Positions 12,501-21,105 of a DNA stretch of 64,000 nucleotides are shown here, piece after piece. The notes below the pieces were generated by a model. That model did not search any database, was not told where the DNA came from, and saw only the letters and a list, made by a program, of their open reading frames with translations. Every line of letters starts with the position of its first letter. Positions within the stretch are counted from its first letter, which is position 1. The translations under genes and the position numbers were made by a program. This DNA comes from Leuctra nigra (Eukaryota > Arthropoda > Insecta > Plecoptera > Leuctridae): the NCBI GenBank assembly GCA_934045905.1, contig OW203764.1, positions 23,982,954 through 24,046,953 of the forward strand, given 5' to 3'.

Positions 12501-13404
12501 AATATCCAAACACAGAGAGATACAATTATAATAATTGTGTTTATTTCGTAACATCATTTATGTTTTTAGTACCCAGTGTGGGATGCTACATCGATTGGTT
12601 ACCTGTTGGTGATAGTCATTAATTATATCCAATGGTTCTTATATTGTTGGGTTCCTGAAGAAACAGCAGAACAGGTGAGCAAATTCAAAATCAACGACAT
12701 TTATGGATCACTCATTGATCCATGATCCATGATCCATGATCATGAGTGACACTCATGAGCAATTTTCATGAATGAAAGATTATAATCTGTACCAAAGAAG
12801 CAGAAGATTAAAAGTCAATTTCAATTATTCTTGAATAGAGTTTAAAAACAGGTCCATGATTAAGAAATGTCTGAGAAATGTCTGAGATTATCCAATTTGG
12901 TTACGTTTATGTAGAATATTTTGCAAAATATCTACTTTCATAAGATTGATCTCTAAAATTTGATGATTGTTTTCTGATTTTCAAAGAGCGGTCTGATTTC
13001 CGAGGCGGTCTACAGCTCTGATTGGCTGAAAGCTTCTCCAAAGCTCAGGAAGAAACTTTGCATCGTAATGACTTTTGCCAATCAACCGATTGTGGCTCAA
13101 ATATTGGAATTCCTTCCTTTGACGTTGGACCTGTTTACATCGGTAATTATAACAATTGAACAACATCGATTACTGATTGATAAAACAATAAAAAATGAAT
13201 CAACTAGTTATTAGTTGGTAAATAGATGGATGGGACTATCTGATCAACAGTTTGTTTGGAAGTTCAATGAATTTTAACGTTTTATAAATTCAACCCAAAC
13301 TAAACAAATTTATATTATTCGATACTTCTGATCTAAATATCTTATTATTTTTACAGGTTAGCAAACGTGCATATTCATTCTTCACGGTGTTCGATAGCAT
13401 CTGA
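9501..13404 (+). CDS. Odorant receptor B (7tm_6), seven coding exons
   Basis: Exons: 9501-9561, 9990-10425, 11327-11725, 12394-12493, 12570-12674, 12987-13142, 13357-13404 (TGA), encoding about 434 residues. The layout, intron phases and seven hydrophobic segments are as in paralogue A. The start MSGMNWQNDFNF aligns with MRAMNSQNDFNF of C. TM2 reads MVIVGTITF (like C, unlike A and D). Exon 3 opens with CWYPFDATKFPGFD, carries TM4, then a loop of about 70 residues with TPSDSDIEQEMHNLL. Exon 6 has the LKAS variant of C but the AQIL variant of D. It ends SKRAYSFFTVFDSI. The exon 6 acceptor is TTTTCAAAG where the paralogues have TTTTCACAG. Intron 2 holds a 23-G tract and intron 3 a Helitron 3' end. 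It is an intact receptor of unknown ligand, expected to work with Orco. Confidence 0.88.
11126..11148 (+). repeat. 23-nt poly-G tract in intron 2 of receptor B
   Basis: An uninterrupted G23 in otherwise AT-rich intron DNA. It could form a G-quadruplex. The length in the real genome may differ because homopolymers are hard to sequence. Confidence 0.9.
11772..11806. mobile_element. Short TA-flanked palindrome (MITE scar), intron 3 of receptor B
   Basis: CAGCCAGGA and TCCTGGTTG form an inverted pair around ATGGCGCCAT, bordered by TA on both sides. It lies about 50 bp after exon 3, where gene A has its TA-flanked MITE, and recurs in gene C at about 17056-17090. It is probably an internally deleted derivative of the same ancestral insertion. 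Confidence 0.45.
12020..12283 (+). mobile_element. Helitron-type remnant with CTAG 3' end, intron 3 of receptor B
   Basis: The segment ends CCGGGCAACGTCGGG, a short linker, then CTAG followed by T. A GC hairpin a few bases before CTRR|T is the hallmark of Helitron 3' termini. The same sequence ends at 17693 in intron 3 of receptor C with the same downstream flank (TTTTCTTTTAATTGATAAG), so it predates the B/C duplication. The 5' end is not defined. 12020 is only where similarity to C becomes clear. It encodes nothing. Confidence 0.55.
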
Positions 13405-13798
13405 TTAAAATTAGCAAAATCAATACTAGACTGAAATGTTCACCGGAAAATGTGAAAACCAGTGGATATACCTACCTACTATATTCGGGGGCGAAAATAA
13501 CACTGTTTAACTGTAAAATATGTGAAATATAATACGTAAAATTGTTGTAAAAACATAGTTTTTAAAGCTTATAATCAGCATATCTCTTTATGACCTTTTT
13601 TGGACACTCATAGTCTCTTACTTCTCTTATTTTGTCGTGTGATTTAAAGTTTAAAATTGTGATGAGATTGTCGATTCAAATATCCCCGAGAATTATATTG
13701 TGTTTCTCTCCCTTGCTCCAAACTGTCAGCATATTGTACATATTTAAAATAGTAGCGTGATATTTAAAAAGGTTAAAAGATGCCAGTTGCTTTCTTAA

Positions 13799-14526
13799 GG
13801 TACTAGTATACTCTTCAAACTCCTTATTTTTTTAAAAAAATACTCATTTGTACTTATTGTGTATTTAAAATTACCTGATTTTTCTCTGTCAAGAGAAAAA
13901 AAATCCGGAGAGAATTCGATGGGTAGTTTTTTTTATAAATAATTTTTCTTTGCGAGTTTGTTATGAAGTTATTTCACAATGTACAAACTTTAACTATGTT
14001 TCCTCAAAACTACTTTTGTAGGGCATGTATGTATATTCCAACTGAGCCACGAATAGTAATTTTTGTGATAGAGATATTTTTTTTTTTATGTGTTCGCTTA
14101 AAAAAAGTACGCATGTTTTATGAAAGCCCAAAATATTTATTTTATTTAATTTTTTTAATGAAAATTTTTCAAATAATATGCATATAGCAAAAAATTTGTG
14201 TTTTAAATAAAAAAAATATCAACATTTCTTTTGCGTCATGTAGTGAGAAAAACCAAAAAATCTCTTTCATAAGACATTCATTATATGTTATATCATCATA
14301 ATACATTTTAAATTAAATTTTTTATTTTATTATATATGAGATTCCATTGTTGAAAAACTACCATTATTTTTAAATTAAATTTTGCATAAAAAATTTTTGT
14401 CCGACAAAAAAAATATTTTTTGTTTGAAATTTTTAGTTTTGTAATTTAGACTTTAAATCCAAAAGTAAACTGAAATATAAGTAAAAATTAAGATTTTTTT
14501 ATCCAAAGGTACTACGTACTAGTACC
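13799..14526. mobile_element. 728-bp insertion flanked by TTAA, 3' of receptor B
   Basis: The element begins GGTACTAGTA and ends TACTAGTACC, a perfect 10-bp inverted repeat, and is bordered by TTAA on both sides (13795-13798 and 14527-14530). The paralogous 3' flank of receptor A reads straight through one TTAA (around 5390), giving the empty site. TTAA duplication is the mark of piggyBac-type transposition. The interior is strongly AT-rich and has no transposase-like frame, so this would be a nonautonomous element. The TIR does not match a piggyBac subfamily I know. Confidence 0.6.
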
Positions 14527-14530
14527 TTAA

Positions 14531-15003
14531 TCAATCAATTAAAATTATATGTCAATCTTTTTATACAATAAACTGCCAGAATTTCTGTAGAATGGGCAAA
14601 CGTGTGATATCAGACTAGTAAAAATCATGGAGCATTGATTACAGTCTAAAGCAGTTAAATATTAACTATATCAATGCCAATGTATCAATATATTTACTTT
14701 TAATAAAAGATAATTATATATCATTCATGCATTAATTTCCCTTCCCTGACAAGTTCACTCGCAAAGTTTATTTCATTGAGCTACTTATGAATCACGTTTA
14801 ATTTAAATTTTGATCAATGTCCACTTAGGTGTATCAGTCCAGTTCCAAAGCAATGAATTATTAAAAAATAATTTTAAAATAGATAGGTATGTAGTTTACT
14901 GTATTTCATACAAGGGGTGTGTTCCCACACATCCCACACACACCATTCATTTTGTGTGTTGTACAACATATCAAAATAAATAATAAAACAATACTTTTTC
15001 ATG
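14531..15003. other. Intergenic between receptors B and C
   Basis: The first about 90 bp continue the 3' flank shared with receptor A (AATAAACTGCCAGAATTTC). The remainder is AT-rich DNA with nothing recognised. Confidence 0.5.
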
Positions 15004-15107
15004 AACTTTGTACAATTTCAATCATTAGCCAATCGGATTTCCGAGTTTCACTCAAAACACTTTTTCATTGGCTAGAAATTGATATTTCCCAATTTGAATT
15101 GTAAAGT
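15004..15107. mobile_element. MITE copy upstream of receptor C
   Basis: Paralogue of the MITE at 6808-6950. It shares TTTCAATCATTAGCCAATCGG, GAGTTTCACTCAAAAC and CCCAATTTGAATTGTA. One inverted arm is shortened by an internal deletion. It abuts the duplicated 5' flank exactly as in gene B. Confidence 0.55.
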
Positions 15108-15112
15108 GGGTT

Positions 15113-15308
15113 ATGATATTTTTTTATTTATTTTTCTTTCTGGTAGTTCTGAGTACATGCGACATAGATTATAATGCATTGTTGTGTCCTCATTTCGCAA
15201 TAGAATGCCACATCGTCACTGGAACTTGTGAAGAGTGGTGGCTATTATTAGGGAGTGATAATTCAGATAGCATATCTAATTCAGAAGTTTATTAGCTTTC
15301 CAATAAAC
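15113..15308 (+). promoter_or_regulatory. 5' flank of receptor C, duplicated from the B 5' flank
   Basis: Aligns with 7021-7201. Here the conserved TTTCCAATAAAC is followed immediately by the ATG at 15309, with no room for the 5'UTR acceptor seen in A, B and D. Promoter or leader function is inferred from position and conservation between paralogues. Transcript 5' ends would be needed to show it. Confidence 0.45.
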
Positions 15309-18300
15309 ATGAGGGCCATGAACTCGCAGAATGATTTCAACTTTCACACGAAACTTCTCATCTGGCAAGGTAACCCATGGATAGAGATAAGTAGGTACAG
15401 CGTGTCACTGTCAAGCTGTTCCTGGCAGTCACTGTCAAGCTGTTCCTGGTCACTGTTCCTTTGCTTCGTGCATTGAAAGCTGAGAGGAACAAATGATTGT
15501 GGGCTCAGCGTCATTCGTGTCTCCTTATGTGTGACATATTTGGTACGGTCATTGGAGAATTTTACTTGAAATTGAAACATGTAAGTCGACCTGCTCCTCC
15601 TTCTGTCCCAACGATGGTAAGCCCAAAACATATATTTTTTTAAATTTTTGAATAAAATTCATAGGATATGAAACACGAAGAAATAACTCAAAATAAATAA
15701 AAATAATAATAAAGTGATTTGGGTGCCATAATAATGGGTGCCACTGTGACATAATTTATAAATAAAAAATGTAAATTGTAATTATTTTCATTTTGTGAAT
15801 AAAATAACTAATAATAATAGAAGAACAATGAAATATGCAAATACCAATCAAAAAATAAATGGTGCTGATTTTCCAGGTTTGCTACCAACTAAAACTCCAG
15901 CCAGCAAGAATGTGGAGAATTTCCGCTACTTTTATCCCCGAGTTCTGCTCGTGTACTTGTTGTACAACTTGCTCATTGCACATCCCGTGGACATTTACTT
16001 GAACTGGGGCGATCGCAATAACTTGGCAGTGAACATTGCCGTCATGTTTGTTCACGCTATGGTAATTGTCGATACCATTACGTTCCTTCGACATGGCGAA
16101 TGGTTTGACGCTTGGACCAATTTGTTGAGCGATTGGAATCATCCGAAGAAAATGACAGAAGAATATGACAGGATCGCAGAATGGACCAACTGGTTTTGTA
16201 GATGGTCATATTTCAACATTTTAAGAACAGTTCAATGGATCAGTTTGATAATGATATCGATAATTTACTTCGCTGGCTTGCTTGGATTTCAAAAGCGGAA
16301 ACTCTTATTTGGGTAAGTAAATCCTAACATAATACGGAAAACTATTAGTTTTGAAACGTAGTTTAAAAAAACAATTTAAACATTTAAAAATGTCAATAAG
16401 AGCATCAGTTTTCATCTGATAGGGTATGAAACCACTTAGATTATATTTATATGTGTGCAAAACAGATCGATTGGTCCATGGGCACTGCTGGAAAAAACAC
16501 AAACAAAAAAAACACAGAGAAAGTGCAATAAGAGTATACCGTGGTGACGCTCGCTACGCTTGCTCAATTGACATTGATTTATTATTTTGTTCAACTTTTT
16601 TAGTTGCTGGTACCCATTTGACGCCACTGGATTTCCTGGCTTTGACATTGCCATGTTCTTACAAGCTATGAGTTCGGAATGCTTTTTTATAATAGGCAGC
16701 ATGGATTTATTTACAATGGTCAATCATTTAAGAACCAACATCCAGTTGAAAATAATTGGCTACAAATTCGAGCATTTACGAGAAACTGCTTACAGAAATA
16801 TACAGTCAGCGACAGATGATTCGCACAAGATACGTTGTGTTCGTTACTCAAGAATAGAGACATTGCATAGAACCACGACATTTAGTCAAAGAAGAGTTGC
16901 AAATTACAACATTAAAGCAACCCCCTCAGATTCTGATATCGAACAAGAAATGCACTCATTATTAGCTCAATATGTTCAACAACATGTTGTTTTGTGCAGG
17001 TAAGATATAGACTGAAGTTTCGGTTGGTGGATGATTGGTTTCAAGAGTGTATACCTACAGCCAGGAAGTAATGGCGCCATCCTGGTTGTAAAATAATTAT
17101 TAGTAATGTCTATTCATACAATTGAATGTCGCTTAAGTATATAGGTACTACACTGACTGAATTATAGTGTATTACACAAAGAGTGGTGCCAATGACTGAA
17201 TTAAGAAATTGCATTTGTATTTGTTACGCTGAATACTAAGATAGCCTTTTAAAAAGGAAGCCACAAACAAATTTAATTGAATATGTTCACAGTTGGCTAT
17301 AATCCTAAACTAAATTTTGAACAGTTACTCTTTAGGGCCTTGTGCAAGTTCGAACACACATTTCTTTCATGATTTACTAATTTAAATTTTTTCACATCGC
17401 TTGTACGAGGTTTTGAATATTGTTATGTTGCATCACATAAGGTATAATAGTAACTAACGTTGTTGTAAGGAACCTAACCTCTCTCCTCTCCACTCCATCC
17501 TCTCCACTCCATCCTCTCCACTCCATCCTCTCCACTCCACCACGGAGCAAGAATTGTTCCGGCCAACGCCGTAGAGATCTTCCGCCGTATGTTCCTAAAT
17601 AGCATGATGCCTAGCGCTCAAGTATAGCTACTTCCGGAAATTCTGCACGATCCCACGCTAACTTCATCCGGGCAACGTCGGGCACACAGCTAGTTTTCTT
17701 TTAATTGATAAGAGTTTTACATTAGGAAACTGCCATAAAGTGAACATTTGTTTGTTTTACAGAACAATGAAGGAATACTATACAGTAAGAGATTGGAGAA
17801 TTTTTTTTCAATTAATATGCAACATGCTCTGTATAGGCGTCCTGGGGTTAGCAATTTCTAATGTAAGTCAATATCCAAACACAGAGAGAACACTTTGTAC
17901 CAAACGGTTAATACAACTGAAATAATTGTGTTTATTTCGTAACATCATTTATGTTTTTAGTACCCAGTGTGGGATGCTACATCGATTGGTTACCTGTTGG
18001 TGATAGTAATTAATTATATCCAATGGTTCTTTTATTGTTGGGTTCCTGAAGAAACAGCTGAACAGGTGATAAAATACACTCGAAAACAATTTCAATGATT
18101 CATGAAGAGAGTTCAAAATCATGTAATTGGTTAAGAAATAGCTAAGAAATGGCTGAGATTATCATCTTTATTACATATTATGAAGAATGTTTTGCCAAAT
18201 ATCCCCTTAAGATTGATCTCTAAGCGTAGCACACCCCACTTGATTTAAAACATATATATGTTTATAATCTTATTAATAAAATATAATTTGAAATAAGACA

Positions 18301-18780
18301 TAAAATCTAGTATAATTTAATTGATGAAGACATTTCCTGATTTTCACAGAGCGGTCATATTTGCGAGGCGGTCTACAACTCTGATTGGCTGAAAGCTTCT
18401 CCAAAGCTCAGGAAGAAACTTTGCATCGTAATGACTTTTGCCAATCAACTGATTGTGGTTAAAGTAATGGGATTCGTTCCTTTTACGTTGGAGCTGTTTT
18501 CATCGGTGATTATAATAATTCAAATTTACAACATCGATATACTGATATAACAGAACAATTTGTTGAACTTGAATAAACTAGTTATTAGTTGGTAAATATT
18601 TGGTCGAGACTATCTGATCAACAGTATGTTGGAAAGTTCAATGAACGTCAATGTCTTGTAAATTCTAACCAATCTAGAGACTTTTCTTAAATATTATTCG
18701 ATAATGATAATCTTTATCTTTTATTTCTACAGGTTAACAAAAGTGCATATTCCTTCTTCACGGTGTTCGATAGCATCTGA
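15309..18780 (+). CDS. Odorant receptor C (7tm_6), seven coding exons
   Basis: Exons: 15309-15369, 15877-16312, 16604-16999, 17763-17862, 17961-18065, 18350-18505, 18733-18780 (TGA), encoding about 433 residues. All introns are GT-AG, with phases identical to A, B and D. The protein starts MRAMNSQNDFNFHTKLLIWQ. Exon 2 encodes TM1-TM3 (MVIVDTITF in TM2), exon 3 TM4 plus the polar loop, exons 4 and 5 TM5 and TM6, and exons 6-7 TM7 with AYSFFTVFDSI. Exon 5 differs from B by one residue (FFYCW for FLYCW). Exon 6 combines the LKAS variant of B with the KVMGFV variant of A, and has FANQLIV where the others have FANQPIV. Intron 2 holds a fragment of the Helitron-like family found at 25.6 kb. It looks functional. 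Ligand unknown. Confidence 0.88.
16451..16567 (-). mobile_element. Fragment of the GAGCGAGCG-ended family in intron 2 of receptor C
   Basis: Shares the A-rich tract, CACAGAGAAAGTGC, ATAAGAGTA and CCGTGGTGACGCTCGCTAC with the copies at 25597-26511, 26635-27755 and 51245-52133. Only the end of the element is present. It is noncoding. Confidence 0.65.
17056..17090. mobile_element. Short TA-flanked palindrome (MITE scar), intron 3 of receptor C
   Basis: Nearly identical to 11772-11806 in receptor B (CAGCCAGGAAGTAATGG half). It is inherited through the B/C duplication. Confidence 0.45.
17290..17693 (+). mobile_element. Helitron-type remnant with CTAG 3' end, intron 3 of receptor C
   Basis: Paralogue of 12020-12283 in receptor B, with the same CCGGGCAACGTCGGG hairpin region and CTAG|T terminus at 17690-17693. 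It has grown by a 14-bp tandem repeat at 17485-17540. It is noncoding. Confidence 0.55.
17485..17540 (+). repeat. 14-bp x 4 tandem repeat in intron 3 of receptor C
   Basis: Four copies of CCTCTCCACTCCAT, the last ending in C. Receptor B has only a short related CT-rich stretch at the same place, so the expansion followed the B/C duplication. Confidence 0.9.
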
Positions 18781-19638
18781 AATGAGTTTGAATGGACGGT
18801 CAAATATGATGAGTTGCAGTTGCAAAGTGCTCAATTATTGAATGTTCTTATTATTGAAAGTGTTTCAATAATTCTACAAAAGTTCGTGGTAATTTTTACA
18901 GATTGGTGTTTTACTGATTATTTACTGGTACTGACTGACTGAAGCGGTAAAACATACTCGTTCAGCTTATCTCTAACGTTTTTAAATTTATTCTTTGAAA
19001 TATAGAGTCAATGTTGTATATATAAACCTCCATGGTTGTATACTGAATGTATCACTGAATTTTGTAAGTTGTACCTAGGATCGCTGGTTGTACATAAACT
19101 ATTAAAATTAATTTACTGATTTTGTAAATACTGAAATTTATATTGCATTTAAATATTTATAGTTAAATTCATGTAATATGTGTGATATTTTAATAATTAG
19201 AATTGTGATTTAATAGTTTCTAAATTTCAATACAAAAATTAAAAAATAAATATAAATTTAAAAAATAAAAATTTATACAAATTGGTAGCGTATTCGAGTG
19301 TATTCGATTGTTTTCTTTAAATAATAAGAGTGTGATGTTTTGTCAAGCTAAATTAGGTCAAATTGATTTTGTTCAATTTTATGAATAGAATGCAATTCAA
19401 TTCAAAAAGGCGACTATCAGATTTGTAATAAATATTCACAAATTATGCATAAATAAATATTCACATTTTCTGATCTTCCATGCAACCATACAAATGTGTA
19501 CAAGTGTAGTACATGGTCTATCACCATTATGTATTGATTTCCCTGAACTTGCCAGTTCGTAGAATCACACACAAATTTGAGATACCTATTGATAAACATG
19601 TTTTATTTAAATTGTGCCAAACGTCATTTGAAACTTTC
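18781..19638. other. 3' flank of receptor C
   Basis: AT-rich DNA with several AATAAA-like sites near 19240-19270 that could serve as a poly(A) signal. It does not resemble the A and B 3' flanks. No coding exon seen. Confidence 0.4.
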
Positions 19639-19760
19639 CATAAAAAAAACACTCGATGAAAAAACAGCAGCCAAGTCTCTTAAAATCGAAGTGAAATCTC
19701 AACATTCAACAGGGAGAAGTAGTGATATGGAATCAAAACAAGCTGTGGCACTTCAGAGGG
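19639..19760 (+). mobile_element. Diverged arm fragment of the foldback element family
   Basis: CCATAAAAAAAACACTC, GCCAAGTCTCTTAAAA and GTAGTGATAT occur in the order and spacing of the left inverted arm of the 2.34-kb element. No other part of the element adjoins it. Confidence 0.45.
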
Positions 19761-20676
19761 CTTGATTTTAAATTTGGAATAGAACATGATTCGATTTATT
19801 TTTAAATATATTTACAACATTCAAATATTCAATAGGTATATAGATATATTCAAATATATGAATATTCAATTTCAAATCTTATAGAACCCTTGAATACTCA
19901 AGATACGGTCGATGTAACTAATAGCATAAAAGTAGAGTGTATTTTCCAGAAATTAAATATCAGAATCTGAAGAAATTTACGTATTATTTTCCTAGTTCGT
20001 AGTCCTAAATCGCCCATAATTCGATTAATCTGTTGCTTATTATGTTATTGAACTTATTGTGTCCGAAATCCAAAACATCTGAACTTGTGATCGATCTTTT
20101 ATTAAACATTAAATAGAAGCAGAGTCGATCAATAAAACAGACTTTCATTGAATATTTTTTTAAATTAAATGGTATAGCCTGATGTTTTCAGTAAATTTCT
20201 TCATGATACATCACAAGGACAAAGGACACAACTTTTTCACATAAAATTTCGAAAATTATATGTTAATGTTATTATGTGGACACTAAAGTATAACATGTTT
20301 CACGAATTGTGTAGATTTTTTTGTATTAAAACAAAGCACATAACTTATTTATCTACGTTGTTATGTCTCACTCATTATGCTTATGCGTGCGTTGTGCTTT
20401 TATACTAACATCGCCAATAGAGCTAGTTTGACGTTTGACATTTGACGCTTGGCGTTTGTGCTGGAATAAAAGAAAGCAGACAATATAGGTAAGAGAATAC
20501 ATTTCTATAGATCTAACAACTTCAAAATACCTGTTGTCTACTGAAAGCACACGCGAATCTAGGTAGGTAATTATCTGTAGTTATGTCCTTCTCATTACAA
20601 GAGTTGAATACTTGCCTTAAGTTCTTCAATCAAGCAAAGCTGTATAAATTAAATCTTATCGATTAAAATGTATAGT
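19761..20676. other. Intergenic between receptors C and D
   Basis: AT-rich, no coding exon. A short internal repeat around 20428-20456 (TTGACGTTTGACATTTGACG-type) is the only structure noticed. Confidence 0.4.
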
Positions 20677-20705
20677 TTATCTAGTGGAGCGGTCGTCCAC
20701 GCCCC
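20677..20705 (-). mobile_element. Solo terminal hairpin of the foldback element
   Basis: ATCTAGTGGAGCGGTCGTCC is the reverse complement of the hairpin-plus-TAGA end of the 2.34-kb elements, with one base lost from the stem. The rest of the element is not recognisable to the right. Confidence 0.5.
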
Positions 20706-21017
20706 ATTATAAAAATGTTGCGAACACTTTTCACACTTTAACGCTCAGCATCTAAATGACAATTTTAAGCCTAATTTATCTAAAAAAAAATATATATATA
20801 AAAAATCTTACGTTTCTGTGAAATACTTTAATTTGGATACATGACCCTACCACAAGTTCCACGCATCCTATATTACACGATACAAACTTGCCGCGAAAAT
20901 CAGAGGTCAAAACGTGTTAAGGTCTGTTTAAAACATTTCGGTTGTTCAAACTCTTGAACGCAACCTTCCGTGATCTATTTGGAACTCCGAGTGACAGTGT
21001 GAATATCTCTCTTGCAG

Positions 21018-21105
21018 TGAATGAATCGTTCTCAATTGATGATTTGAAGAAAATATAAGTTTCGGTGGCGCAAGGAATTGAGTCTCTGTTAAATTATCAG
21101 TAAAT
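21018..21105 (+). other. 5'UTR part of the first coding exon of receptor D
   Basis: Begins after acceptor TATCTCTCTTGCAG (ends 21017), conserved in receptor B. The leader holds AAGTTTCGGTGGCGCAAGG, which aligns with AAGTTTCGGTGCCGCAAGG before the ATG of receptor A. The upstream noncoding exon is not located. Confidence 0.5.
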
